Shown in pieces: positions 1 through 8,771 of a stretch of 64,000 bases of DNA. Source of the DNA: Rhodobacteraceae bacterium M385 (GTDB taxonomy: Bacteria; Pseudomonadota; Alphaproteobacteria; Rhodobacterales; Rhodobacteraceae). The notes under the pieces are model-generated. The model made no database searches. It saw nothing but the letters and a program-made list of their open reading frames with translations, and was not told the DNA's origin. The stretch covers positions 434,001 through 498,000 of the forward strand of contig CP081102.1 in assembly GCA_025141835.1 (NCBI GenBank), written 5' to 3'. Made by a program: the position numbers and the translations under genes. Each line of letters begins with the position of its first letter. Within the stretch, counting starts at the first letter, position 1.

Positions 1-539
1 GTCACCCGGGATAGGCCCCCAAACAAAAGCGCCATCGCCAAGGCGACCGCCCCCACGTAACGCAGCGCGTAGGGATCATTGCGCGACAACCGCAGGTTGG
101 GCTGGGGCGCACGGGCGCCAGCGGCACGGTTGGCCATGCGGGCAATATGCGCCGCCCACACCGATTGGCTGGCCGGATCGGTGCCACCCACGGCGGGGCT
201 GTCGAGCAGGGTCGAGATGGGACGCCCCGGCATGGTGGCATCCAGCCGCCCCAACGCATCCGCGTGGGTGGGCATCTTGAAACGGCGCAGTCCAAAGGCC
301 AAAAGAACAAGAGTTCCCAAGGCGATAAGCGCCAAGGCCGTCCACGTGATCGTAGGGGAAAATAAGCTACCCGCCCCGAAAGACAGCGCCGCAAAGACGA
401 CAAACAGCACCGTCCACACCGGCCAAAAGGCCCGCACGCCACGTTCCGCAACCATGCCAAGACGGGTCAGCCGCAAGGGCCAGATCAACCGCTTGATCGC
501 GTCGGTTTTTGGGGCCTCATCAGGTGTCGAGTGGGTCAT
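1..539 (-). CDS. DUF4175 / TIGR02302 family membrane protein, N-terminal part (cut by window edge)
   Basis: The reading frame opens at an ATG (complement of 537-539) and runs off the left edge, so only about the first 179 residues are present. The start reads MTHSTPDEAPKTDAIKRL. Two closely spaced hydrophobic stretches follow within the first ~80 residues, and a third begins near the window edge. This matches the N-terminus of the large alphaproteobacterial TIGR02302/DUF4175 membrane proteins, whose function is not established. It lies 31 bases beyond the end of lysA on the same strand, so it is probably cotranscribed with lysA; that pairing is familiar in Rhodobacteraceae. Family assignment is from recall of the N-terminal pattern, not from a search. 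Confidence 0.7.
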   Translation of the reverse strand, partial: MTHSTPDEAPKTDAIKRLIWPLRLTRLGMVAERGVRAFWPVWTVLFVVFAALSFGAGSLFSPTITWTALALIALGTLVLLAFGLRRFKMPTHADALGRLDATMPGRPISTLLDSPAVGGTDPASQSVWAAHIARMANRAAGARAPQPNLRLSRNDPYALRYVGAVALAMALLFGGLSRV

Positions 540-570
540 CATGCCTTTCCCGCACGAAGGCGGCCGGGCG

Positions 571-1836
571 TCATGCCCATTGGGGAATAGTATCGCGGTT
601 TATCATGTCGTCAAACGATGGACGTGCCCGGATGACGGCGAATTGATCGCCATTGACCAAAACCTCGGGGATCAGCGGCCGCGTGTTGTATTCGCTGCTC
701 ATGACCGCACCATAAGCCCCTGCCGAGCGGAAGGCGATCAGGTCGGCCTCTTGCACCGGGGGCAGGTTGCGCTGTTTGGCGAAGGTATCGCCCGACTCGC
801 AGACCGGGCCGACGATGTCATAGGGCGACTGTTCGGCCCCGGGTGCGGGCTCAACGACGGGCACGATGTCGTGGTAAGAGCCATACATAGCGGGGCGGAT
901 CAGGTCGTTCATGGCCGCGTCAAGGATCAGAAAATCACGATCCTCGCCGTTTTTCACATAGATGGTGGAGGCCACAAGCAGCCCTGCGTTGCCCGAGATC
1001 AGTCGGCCGGGCTCAATCTCGATCTCGCAGCCCAGATGGCCGACGGTGCGCTTGATGACTTCACCGTATTCTATTGGCAAAGGCGGGGCAGAGTTGGAAC
1101 GCTCGTAAGGAATGCCAAGGCCACCGCCCAAATCAAGCCGGCGGATGGTATGGCCGTCAGAGCGAAGTTGTTCCGTTAGTTCGGCCACTTTTGTGTAAGC
1201 AATTTCGAATGGTTCAAGGTCAGTCAACTGGCTGCCGATATGCACGTCGATCCCGATAACCTCTAGCCCCGGTAGGGAGGCAGCAAGGGCGTAGACTTCG
1301 CGCGCGCGGGCGATGGGAATGCCGAATTTATCTTCTTTCCGCCCGGTCGAGATTTTCTCGTGGGTTTTCGCATCCACATCGGGGTTCACGCGCACAGTGA
1401 TCGGCGCGGTGACACCCAAAGACATGGCAACGCGGGACAGGCGGGCCATTTCGGGCTCTGATTCCACGTTGAATTGGCGGATGCCGCCTTCAAGGGCGAG
1501 GCGCATTTCCTCTTCGGTTTTCCCGATGCCCGAGAACACGATCTTATCACCCGGAACGCCCGCCGCTTTGGCGCGCATGTATTCGCCGCCAGACACCACA
1601 TCCATCCCTGCGCCAAGGTTGGCCATATGAGACAGAACCGCTTGATTTGAATTGCTTTTCACGGCGAAGCAAATCAGGTGATCCAGCCCGTGAAGGGCCT
1701 CTTGAAACAGTTGAAAATGCCGCGTCAGCGTTGCGGTGGAATAGACATAGAAGGGCGTGCCGACCTTGGCGGCAATGTCCTTGATGGCCACGCCTTCCGC
1801 ATGGAGTTCGCCGTTTTGGTAGAGGAAATGATCCAT
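571..1836 (-). CDS. lysA: Diaminopimelate decarboxylase
   Basis: PLP enzyme that decarboxylates meso-diaminopimelate to L-lysine, the last step of lysine synthesis in the cytoplasm. The PLP-binding lysine is in FAVKSN at about residue 60, with the HIGSQ motif and the glycine-rich GGGLGIPY phosphate-binding stretch after it. The C-terminal CESGDTF motif supplies the active-site cysteine from the partner subunit. Length of 421 residues is normal. The start chosen is the ATG giving MDHFLYQNGEL, which is where homologues begin; an upstream in-frame ATG would add 16 residues unlike the family. It is the upstream gene of a pair with the DUF4175 gene. Confidence 0.95.
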   Translation of the reverse strand: MDHFLYQNGELHAEGVAIKDIAAKVGTPFYVYSTATLTRHFQLFQEALHGLDHLICFAVKSNSNQAVLSHMANLGAGMDVVSGGEYMRAKAAGVPGDKIVFSGIGKTEEEMRLALEGGIRQFNVESEPEMARLSRVAMSLGVTAPITVRVNPDVDAKTHEKISTGRKEDKFGIPIARAREVYALAASLPGLEVIGIDVHIGSQLTDLEPFEIAYTKVAELTEQLRSDGHTIRRLDLGGGLGIPYERSNSAPPLPIEYGEVIKRTVGHLGCEIEIEPGRLISGNAGLLVASTIYVKNGEDRDFLILDAAMNDLIRPAMYGSYHDIVPVVEPAPGAEQSPYDIVGPVCESGDTFAKQRNLPPVQEADLIAFRSAGAYGAVMSSEYNTRPLIPEVLVNGDQFAVIRARPSFDDMINRDTIPQWA

Positions 1837-2130
1837 GGTGCGCGTCCCTTCATTCTTGCAAGCGCGGACGTAGCACCTATCCAAAGGGGTTCAAAGCGTT
1901 TCAGGGCGCAGAGGCGGGAAGGTGGCCGGGAAACAATGCCAAAGCGCCGTTCAAGTAATTTAAATTCAGAAGCTCCCCGCTCTTGGGCCCACACAATTCG
2001 CGTCATATCGTCAGACCAGCGGCCTGTGCCACTGCGTTAGAATTGACCCGTTAACAGGGACAGGCTACCCCTTCTGGAACGCCATTTAAGGGCCGCGAAA
2101 AAGGCCCGAAACAGCCTATGGGGATGACGC

Positions 2131-3780
2131 ATGTCAGAGATCGAACGCGAAAGCATGGAATACGATGTGGTCATCGTTGGGGCAGGACCTGCGGGCCTGT
2201 CAGCGGCGATCCGGTTGAAGCAATTGGATGCGGACCTGAACGTCGTGGTTCTGGAAAAGGGCTCCGAGGTTGGTGCGCATATTCTGTCGGGCGCGGTTCT
2301 AGACCCTTCGGGCCTTGATGCGCTGATCCCGGACTGGAAGGAACAGGGCGCGCCGTTGAACGTGCCGGTCAAAGACGACAATTTTTACATGCTGGGCGAG
2401 GCGGGGGGCATTCGTATCCCGAACTTCCCCATGCCACCGCTGATGAACAACCACGGCAATTACATTGTCTCCATGGGCAACGTCTGCCGCTGGATGGCAG
2501 AGCAGGCCGAAGAAATGGGGGTAGAGATTTTCCCCGGCATGGCATGCTCGGAACTGGTTTACGGCGAGAACGGCGAAGTGCGCGGCGTTGTGGCCGGTGT
2601 CTTCGGGCTGGAGGAAGACGGCTCTATCGGGGAAAACACGGAACCGGGGATGGAACTGCTCGGTAAATATGTGTTCCTCAGCGAAGGGGTGCGCGGCAGC
2701 CTAAGCCAAGAGGTGATCGCGAAATACGATCTCGCCAAAGACAGCGAGCCGCAGAAATACGGCCTTGGGATGAAAGAGATCTGGGAGATCGACCCAGAAA
2801 AGCACAAAGAAGGCAGCGTCACCCACACGATGGGCTGGCCTTTGGGCAGCAACGCTGGCGGCGGTAGCTTCATCTACCACCTTGAAAACAATCAAGTGTA
2901 CGTGGGTTTCGTGGTCCATCTGGGTTACAAGAACCCGCATCTGTTCCCCTACATGGAATTCCAGCGTTTCAAGCACCACCCGATGGTGGCGGAGCTTCTG
3001 GAAGGCGGCAAACGTATCGCCTATGGCGCGCGCGCTATTACTGAAGGGGGCTATCAGTCTTTGTGCAAGATGGTGGCGCCGGGCGTGGCGTTGTTGGGCT
3101 GCTCTGTGGGCATGGTCAACGTGCCGCGCATCAAGGGCAACCATAACGCCATGTTGTCAGGCAAGGCCGCGGCTGAGGCTGCGTTTGAGGCGATCGGCGC
3201 GGGCCGTGCCTCGGACGAGTTGAGCGATTATGAAACGGAGGTTCGGACCGGCGCGATTGGCCAAGACCTTAAGAAAGTGCGCAACGTGAAGCCGATCTGG
3301 TCGAAGCGGGGGCTTATGGCCTCTCTCGCGTTTGGCGGCATGGATATGTGGACGAATACCTTTGGGTTCAGCCTGTTTGGCACGATGAAGCACGGCAAGA
3401 CCGACGCCGCCGCGACGGAAAAGGCAGCGGATCACAAGAAGATCGACTATCCCCGCCCCGATGGCGTCTTGTCCTTTGATCGTCTGACGAACGTTGCGTT
3501 CTCTTTCACCAATCACGAAGAAAGCCAGCCCGCGCATTTGAAACTGCGTGACAGCACGGTGCCTATCGCGGTGAACCTGCCGCAATATGCCGAGCCTGCG
3601 CAGCGCTATTGCCCGGCGGGTGTCTATGAGGTGGTGGAAGAAGAAGGCAAAGACCCGCGTTTTGTCATCAACTTCCAGAACTGCGTTCACTGTAAGACTT
3701 GCGACATCAAAGATCCGACACAGAACATCCATTGGACGGTGCCCCAAGGGGGCGACGGGCCGAATTACCCGAACATGTGA
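2131..3780 (+). CDS. Electron transfer flavoprotein-ubiquinone oxidoreductase (ETF-QO)
   Basis: Membrane-associated iron-sulfur flavoprotein that takes electrons from reduced ETF and passes them to ubiquinone, linking acyl-CoA dehydrogenases to respiration. The FAD-binding dinucleotide fold is at the N-terminus (VIVGAGPAGLSA, residues ~14-25). The C-terminal ferredoxin-like part carries the 4Fe-4S cysteines, CVHCKTC at about 518-524 plus an upstream Cys in RYCPAG. The 549-residue length fits the family. It stands alone and divergent from lysA. Its partners etfB and etfA are about 50 kb downstream in the same window, and the likely electron donor Mcd is at 39-41 kb. Confidence 0.96.
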   Translation: MSEIERESMEYDVVIVGAGPAGLSAAIRLKQLDADLNVVVLEKGSEVGAHILSGAVLDPSGLDALIPDWKEQGAPLNVPVKDDNFYMLGEAGGIRIPNFPMPPLMNNHGNYIVSMGNVCRWMAEQAEEMGVEIFPGMACSELVYGENGEVRGVVAGVFGLEEDGSIGENTEPGMELLGKYVFLSEGVRGSLSQEVIAKYDLAKDSEPQKYGLGMKEIWEIDPEKHKEGSVTHTMGWPLGSNAGGGSFIYHLENNQVYVGFVVHLGYKNPHLFPYMEFQRFKHHPMVAELLEGGKRIAYGARAITEGGYQSLCKMVAPGVALLGCSVGMVNVPRIKGNHNAMLSGKAAAEAAFEAIGAGRASDELSDYETEVRTGAIGQDLKKVRNVKPIWSKRGLMASLAFGGMDMWTNTFGFSLFGTMKHGKTDAAATEKAADHKKIDYPRPDGVLSFDRLTNVAFSFTNHEESQPAHLKLRDSTVPIAVNLPQYAEPAQRYCPAGVYEVVEEEGKDPRFVINFQNCVHCKTCDIKDPTQNIHWTVPQGGDGPNYPNM

Positions 3781-3815
3781 TTAGGGGCAAACGGACACCA
3801 ACATTCGACATTGTG

Positions 3816-3838
3816 AGAAGGGCTTGATTGCCCTTCCC
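3816..3838 (+). terminator. Hairpin after the ETF-QO gene, possible terminator
   Basis: GAAGGGC pairs with GCCCTTC across a six-base loop 37 bases after the ETF-QO stop. There is no run of T after it, so it is only a weak terminator candidate; it could instead be a transcript-end stabilising hairpin. Confidence 0.35.
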
Positions 3839-3896
3839 TCAGACGCGGCCTAGTCTTTGACGAAACCGCCCCGATCTGGGGCTGAGGAGAGCATGA

Positions 3897-5585
3897 ATGA
3901 CGTCCAACCGATCCCTGTTTGCACTGGCCCTTGCAGCGTTCATTGCGCCGTTCACGGCCCAAGCCGATAGCTTGCCCGGCGCTTATCTGGCAGGGCGGGC
4001 GGCTGCGATCACGGGCGATCACGCGGCGGCGGCTGAATATTTCAACCAAGCGCTACAGTTTGACCCCGGCAACGCCTTTTTGGTGTCCAACACGGTGTTC
4101 GCCTATGCCTCGCTTGGGGAATGGGAAGCGGCGCAAACGGCAGCGCAACATCTCGACACCGAAGCTGAGGGGCAGGAGCTGGCCGAATTGGTCGCCTTCG
4201 TGCGGCTCATTTCTGAGGGAGAGTTTCAGGGCGCCCTTGATATGATCGAGGCAGGTGACGGCCCCGGACCTTTGGCCGATGACCTCACCGGCGCGTGGCT
4301 GACCTTTGGGCTTGGCGATATGTCCGGCGCTGTAGAGCGGTTTGAGGCGCTGGCGTCCGAGCGCGGCCTGGAAGAACTGGCGGCGCTGCATCTGGCCTTG
4401 GCCCGCGCTGCAACGGGCGATTTTGAGGCCGCCAACGAAATCCTGTCGGGCGAAACCGGGGTGCAGATTACCAACACCGAGCGCGTCGTGCGCGCCCGCG
4501 CGATCATCCTTGTGCAGCTTGACCAGCGCGGAGAGGCGTTGGACCTTCTGGATGGGTATACGCAAGCCGTCCCGGACCCCGGCCTTTTGGCACTACAGGC
4601 CAGCATCGGCGCAGGCGCAGACACGCCCTATGATTTCGTGCTGACCGCCCAAGATGGCGTGGCCGAGGTGTTCTTTAACGTCGCCCAATTGTTGGCCGGG
4701 GATCGCAACACAACCCTGCCGCTGCTGATGGCACAGGCGGCAAGGGGCATTGACCCCGAGCATTCCGACGCCGTGGTTTTGGCCGCAGAGTTATTGGCGG
4801 GCACCGAGCAATATCAACTGGCCGCAGACACCTATGCCGCGGTCCCGGAAAGTGATCCCAACTACATCGAAGCCCAGATGGGACGCGCGCAGGCACTGGA
4901 AGATTCCGGCGCGCAGGAAGAGGCGGTTGCGATCTTGTCGGCCTTGGTCGAAGCGCGGCCCGATCTGGCCTCGGTTCAGGCGGCGTATGGCGATTTGCTG
5001 CGCCGGGCAGAGCAGTTTGAAGAGGCCATCGCCGCCTATAGCGCCGTTTTGGATTTGGTGGACCCCGATCAGCCGCGCTATTGGTTCATCCACTACGCCC
5101 GCGCGATTTGTTACCACCAGTTGGACAATTGGCCCCCCGCAGAGGCCGATTTCCGCCGCGCGTTGGAGCTGAACCCCGAGCAGCCTAACGTCATGAATTA
5201 TCTGGGGTATTCGCTGGTCGAGCAGCGCCGCAGCTTTGATGAGGCCCTGGGCATGATCCAACGCGCGGTCGCCGCGCGGCCTGAAAGCGGGTTCATCGTC
5301 GATAGCCTCGGGTGGGTTTATTACCGTCTTGGCCGCTACGAGGAGGCCGTGGCCCCCATGGAACGCGCCGTGGAGTTGGAGCCGAACGACCCGATCGTCA
5401 ACGACCATCTGGGCGATGTCTACTGGATCGTGGGTCGCTACCGTGAGGCGGAATTCCAATGGCAACGCGCCCTGTCGTTTGACCCGGAACCCGAAGACGC
5501 CGAGCGTATTCGCCGCAAGCTAGAGGTCGGCTTGGATGTGGTGCTGGAAGAAGAAGGCGGCACGGGCATCCTTGAGGAAGAATGA
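3897..5585 (+). CDS. Exported tetratricopeptide-repeat protein
   Basis: A 562-residue protein with an N-terminal signal peptide (hydrophobic LFALALAAFIAPFTAQA, probable cleavage after residue ~23). The rest is alanine- and glutamate-rich helical repeats. TPR signatures are clearest in the last third, for example the repeated pattern ending in LELNP, VAARP and VELEPND with A at the helix-packing positions. TPR proteins hold protein complexes together, and this one would sit in the periplasm or at the outer membrane. It ends 10 bases before the ispE start and is likely cotranscribed with it; a TPR protein just before ispE is common in Rhodobacteraceae. A closely overlapping ATG lies four bases upstream in another frame. 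No specific partner can be named. Confidence 0.85.
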   Translation: MTSNRSLFALALAAFIAPFTAQADSLPGAYLAGRAAAITGDHAAAAEYFNQALQFDPGNAFLVSNTVFAYASLGEWEAAQTAAQHLDTEAEGQELAELVAFVRLISEGEFQGALDMIEAGDGPGPLADDLTGAWLTFGLGDMSGAVERFEALASERGLEELAALHLALARAATGDFEAANEILSGETGVQITNTERVVRARAIILVQLDQRGEALDLLDGYTQAVPDPGLLALQASIGAGADTPYDFVLTAQDGVAEVFFNVAQLLAGDRNTTLPLLMAQAARGIDPEHSDAVVLAAELLAGTEQYQLAADTYAAVPESDPNYIEAQMGRAQALEDSGAQEEAVAILSALVEARPDLASVQAAYGDLLRRAEQFEEAIAAYSAVLDLVDPDQPRYWFIHYARAICYHQLDNWPPAEADFRRALELNPEQPNVMNYLGYSLVEQRRSFDEALGMIQRAVAARPESGFIVDSLGWVYYRLGRYEEAVAPMERAVELEPNDPIVNDHLGDVYWIVGRYREAEFQWQRALSFDPEPEDAERIRRKLEVGLDVVLEEEGGTGILEEE

Positions 5586-5595
5586 GCGCAGGGCG

Positions 5596-6426
5596 ATGTC
5601 CGGCATGAAGCAATTTGCGCCCGCCAAGGTGAACCTTGCCCTGCATGTGACGGGCAAGCGGGGGGATGGGTTTCACCTGCTCGACTCGCTTGTTGTGTTC
5701 GCGGGGGTGGGCGATTGGCTGACCTTCGCCCCGGCTGATACGCTGTCTTTAAATGTCCGTGGCTCCCGCGCAGAAGGCGTGCCTGAGGATGGGCGCAATC
5801 TGGTATGGAAGGCCGCGCAATGGCTCGCGCCCGGACGCGGCGCGGCGATTTTGCTGGACAAACATCTGCCCCACGCGGGCGGGATCGGCGGTGGCTCCGC
5901 CGATGCAGCATGCGCCTTGCGGGGCTTGGCGCAGATGTGGGGCGTGGATGTGCCGCGCGGGGCAGAGGCTTTGGGCGCGGATGTGCCAGTCTGCCTCCAT
6001 GGCCGCCCGGTGCGGATGCGTGGCATCGGAGAGGTATTGGAAGACGTGCCGCCCCTGCCGCCCCTGTGGATCGTGTTGGTCAACGCGGGCCAAGAGGTGC
6101 CGACAGGCCCGGTCTTCAATGCGCTGGAGCGCAGGGATAACCCGCCGCTGCCGTTACCAGCGTGGGACGATTTCGACAGTTTCATTACGTGGTTAGATGG
6201 GACACGAAACGACCTGCAAACAGCCGCGAAGACGGTGTCACCGATCATCGGCGACGTGTTGGTGCGGTTGGGCCAAGCGCCGGGGTGCCGGCTTGCCCGG
6301 ATGAGCGGCTCGGGCGGGACATGCTTTGGGTTGTTCGCGGCAGAAGCCGACGCGGTCGCCGCCGCTGCCGCGATGCCCGCCGACTGGTGGGCCAAGGCCG
6401 CACCGGTGTTGGGCGCGACGCCTTAG
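5596..6426 (+). CDS. ispE: 4-diphosphocytidyl-2-C-methyl-D-erythritol kinase
   Basis: GHMP-family kinase that phosphorylates 4-diphosphocytidyl-methylerythritol with ATP, in the MEP route to isoprenoids. The N-terminal FAPAKVNLALHV segment and the glycine-rich ATP loop GGIGGGSADAA (about residues 95-105) identify it, and SGSGGTCFGLF near the C-terminus is the third GHMP motif. Length is 276 residues. The start is the ATG 8 bases after the TPR gene stop region; a second ATG three codons in is also possible. Its end overlaps by four bases the end of the convergent polyprenyl synthase gene, so two isoprenoid genes face each other. Confidence 0.94.
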   Translation: MSGMKQFAPAKVNLALHVTGKRGDGFHLLDSLVVFAGVGDWLTFAPADTLSLNVRGSRAEGVPEDGRNLVWKAAQWLAPGRGAAILLDKHLPHAGGIGGGSADAACALRGLAQMWGVDVPRGAEALGADVPVCLHGRPVRMRGIGEVLEDVPPLPPLWIVLVNAGQEVPTGPVFNALERRDNPPLPLPAWDDFDSFITWLDGTRNDLQTAAKTVSPIIGDVLVRLGQAPGCRLARMSGSGGTCFGLFAAEADAVAAAAAMPADWWAKAAPVLGATP

Positions 6427-7433
6427 TTCAGACGCGCCACGACGTAATCGGCCAGATCGGCCAGCATATCGCGCAACGGATCGGCGGGCAGCACGGTTAG
6501 CGCCGCCTTGGCGGCGGCGACATAGGCGTTCGCTTCATCCCGTGTCTGCGCCAGCGTTCCGTGTTTTTGCAGCAGGCTCAGGGCGTGCGCCAGATCGCCG
6601 TCGCGTTGGTCGCCTTTGCCGATGGTACGGGCCCAAAAGGCCTTCTCATCCGCATCACCCGCCGCTATTGCGCGGATCACGGGAAGGGTCATTTTCCGTT
6701 CGCGGAAATCATCGCCGATGTTCTTGCCAATCGCCCCGGCCTCTCCGGCGACACCGCCCCAATCGAGCAGGTCATCGGCCATCTGGAACGCCACGCCAAG
6801 ACCGTCGCCATAGATGGCGAGCGCCTCGATCACCGCGTCATCACAATCAGCGATCACCGCGCCGACCTTGCAGGCGGCCTCGAACAGGGCCGCGGTCTTG
6901 CCACGGATCACTTGCAGATAGGTGTCTTCGGGCGTGGCGATGTCAGAGGCGACGGTCAGCTGCAACACTTCACCCTCGGCAATCGTGGCGGCGGCGTTCG
7001 ACAGGATATCGAGCACCCGAAGGCTGCCTGGTTCCACCATCAACTGAAACGCACGGGCGAACAGGTAGTCGCCCACCAGAACGCTGGATTGGTTGTCCCA
7101 CAGAAGGTTTGCCGTGGGCCGCCCGCGCCGTTGTTCGCTTTCGTCCACCACGTCATCATGCAGCAAGGTGGCGGTGTGAATGAACTCGACCGTGGCGGCC
7201 AGCTTCACGTGGTCGTCGCCAGTGTAGCCACACAGCCGTGCGCAGGCGAGCGTCAGCATCGGGCGGATGCGTTTGCCCCCGGCCTCCACCAGATGGGCCG
7301 TAACCTCGGGGATGCGGGGGGCATGCTTGGATGCCATGCGGTCGCGGATCAGCGCGTTCACGGCGGCCAGATCATCGGACAGGGCCGCGCTAAGACGATC
7401 GTGGGGCTTCTGCGTTGGCGTATCCAGGCTCAT
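6423..7433 (-). CDS. Long-chain polyprenyl diphosphate synthase (octaprenyl/decaprenyl type)
   Basis: Trans-prenyltransferase that adds isopentenyl diphosphate units to make the ubiquinone side chain. The first aspartate-rich motif is LLHDDVVDES (about residue 91 on) and the second is QMADDLLDW; both bind magnesium and the allylic diphosphate. GGKRIRP near residue 52 is the conserved IPP-binding segment. Length of 336 residues fits IspB/DdsA proteins. Chain length cannot be read from the sequence with certainty; roseobacters normally make ubiquinone-10, which suggests decaprenyl. It overlaps ispE end to end and is divergent from the DUF2007 gene, with 50 bases between starts. Confidence 0.93.
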   Translation of the reverse strand: MSLDTPTQKPHDRLSAALSDDLAAVNALIRDRMASKHAPRIPEVTAHLVEAGGKRIRPMLTLACARLCGYTGDDHVKLAATVEFIHTATLLHDDVVDESEQRRGRPTANLLWDNQSSVLVGDYLFARAFQLMVEPGSLRVLDILSNAAATIAEGEVLQLTVASDIATPEDTYLQVIRGKTAALFEAACKVGAVIADCDDAVIEALAIYGDGLGVAFQMADDLLDWGGVAGEAGAIGKNIGDDFRERKMTLPVIRAIAAGDADEKAFWARTIGKGDQRDGDLAHALSLLQKHGTLAQTRDEANAYVAAAKAALTVLPADPLRDMLADLADYVVARLN

Positions 7434-7483
7434 CGGAAGCTCTCCATCTCGACATGAAGCGCGTGCGTGCTTACCTGTCGGTT

Positions 7484-7705
7484 ATGCTTGAAATTCTTCG
7501 CAGTAACGACCCGACGATTATCGCCTTTGCCACCGCATTGCTTAGGGGCGAGGATATAGAGGTGTTCGAGATGGACGTCCATATGAGCGGGCTTGAGGGC
7601 AGCATCGGCATATTGCCGCGCCGCCTGATGGTGCGCCGGGATGAGGCCGCCGCCGCCGATGTGGTTCTGCGCGACAATAACCTACCGGTGTCGAAGTGGA
7701 ACTGA
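7484..7705 (+). CDS. DUF2007 family small protein
   Basis: A 73-residue protein starting MLEILRSNDPTIIAFATALL, with the typical DUF2007 pattern: a first strand, a helix, EDIEVFEMDVHMSGLEG, and a closing RLMVRRDEAAAADVVL segment. The family is annotated as putative signal-transducing but no biochemical role is known. The ATG at 7484 gives the family length; longer readings from upstream ATGs overlap the divergent polyprenyl synthase promoter region. Its last ten bases overlap the start of the methyltransferase gene, so the two are translationally coupled. The pair is a conserved neighbour arrangement in this family, from recall. Confidence 0.82.
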   Translation: MLEILRSNDPTIIAFATALLRGEDIEVFEMDVHMSGLEGSIGILPRRLMVRRDEAAAADVVLRDNNLPVSKWN

Positions 7706-8415
7706 CCCAAGATGGCTTCCTGGGCGGGCGTGTGCAGGCCTGGCAGCCCCGCGACGGCTACCGCGCCGCGACGGACCCGGTGTTTCTGGCTGCGGCCTGC
7801 CCGGCAAAGGTGGGCGATAGCGTGCTGGAACTGGGCTGCGGTGTGGGCGTGGCCGCCCTGTGCCTGATGGCGCGGGTGGATGGCCTAAACGTGACAGGGG
7901 TGGAGCGGCAAGCCCCCTATGCCGAATTGGCCAAGCGCAACGGGTTGGAGGTGGTGATGGCCGATCTGACGGTGCTTCCCACCGATTTGCGGCAGCGCAG
8001 TTTTGACCATGTGATCGCCAATCCGCCCTACTATGGGCCGGGGACCGCCTCGGACGATGCGGGGCGCGACGGTGCCTTGCGCGAAGAAACCCCCTTGGCC
8101 GAGTGGTGCGCGGTGGCAAAAGCGCGGCTGCGACCCGGCGGTTGGCTGACGATGATCCATCTGGCCGAACGCCTGCCCGATATTCTGCGCGGGCTGGAGG
8201 GTTTCGGCGATATCGCCGTGCTGCCCTTGGCGGCGAGAGAGGGGCGGATGGCGGGCCGTATCGTACTGCGCGCCCGCAAGGGTGCCCGCGCCCCTTTCCG
8301 GCTGCTGGCACCTTTCGTCATCCACGAGGGGCCAGCCCATACCGTCGATGGCGATGACTATTCTGCAACAACCCGCGCCGTTCTGCGCGACGGCGCGGCG
8401 CTGCCCTTCGGCTAA
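7696..8415 (+). CDS. TrmN6-like SAM-dependent methyltransferase
   Basis: A 239-residue class I methyltransferase starting at a GTG inside the end of the DUF2007 gene. The SAM-binding motif is VLELGCGVGVAAL (about residues 41-53) and the catalytic IANPPYYGPG follows near residue 110; the NPPY motif marks N6-adenine or N5-glutamine methyltransferases. Overall pattern fits COG4123, which contains tRNA1(Val) A37-N6 methyltransferase. The substrate here is inferred from the family only. No good upstream start exists that would avoid the overlap, so the GTG start is preferred. Confidence 0.85.
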   Translation: MELTQDGFLGGRVQAWQPRDGYRAATDPVFLAAACPAKVGDSVLELGCGVGVAALCLMARVDGLNVTGVERQAPYAELAKRNGLEVVMADLTVLPTDLRQRSFDHVIANPPYYGPGTASDDAGRDGALREETPLAEWCAVAKARLRPGGWLTMIHLAERLPDILRGLEGFGDIAVLPLAAREGRMAGRIVLRARKGARAPFRLLAPFVIHEGPAHTVDGDDYSATTRAVLRDGAALPFG

Positions 8416-8522
8416 CCAGCTAAATACCGAGCATTTTAGCCGTTAAGACAGTTCTTCGTGACAGACGCATGACAATATGCTCGACTGATCCTTGTAGACC
8501 CAACTTATCAGAGGAGACACAT

Positions 8523-8687
8523 ATGTCGCTTGGCGCCCATCTTCAGGAACTCAAGAAGAAACATGCCCATCTCTCTGCCACGGTTGAACAACAACAACGA
8601 AGTCCGGCAGTGGATGATCTGACCCTTCGCGACATGAAGAAGGAAAAGCTGCGGTTGAAGGAAGAAATCAGCCGTCTCGATAGCTAG
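8523..8687 (+). CDS. DUF465 (YdcH-like) small coiled-coil protein
   Basis: A 54-residue, strongly charged helical protein (LQELKKKHAHLS, then DMKKEKLRLKEEISRL) that fits the DUF465/YdcH family of small coiled-coil proteins. Function is unknown. A strong ribosome-binding site GAGGAG lies about eight bases before the ATG; the longer reading from an upstream ATG at 8469 would pass through this site and is rejected. It stands alone between the methyltransferase gene and the convergent LysR gene. Confidence 0.85.
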   Translation: MSLGAHLQELKKKHAHLSATVEQQQRSPAVDDLTLRDMKKEKLRLKEEISRLDS

Positions 8688-8719
8688 TCAGCATCCTGCG
8701 TAAGGCGCCCTTAGACTGA

Positions 8720-8740
8720 TAAAAGCAAGGGCCCTTGCGC
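8720..8740 (-). terminator. Probable terminator of the LysR-family gene
   Basis: On the minus strand the perfect palindrome GCAAGGGCCCTTGC is followed by TTTTATC, 32 bases past the LysR stop codon. The stem is short because the palindrome must leave a loop, so strength is uncertain. Confidence 0.45.
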
Positions 8741-8771
8741 CAACCACTACGATCGCCGTCGGGAGATTTGG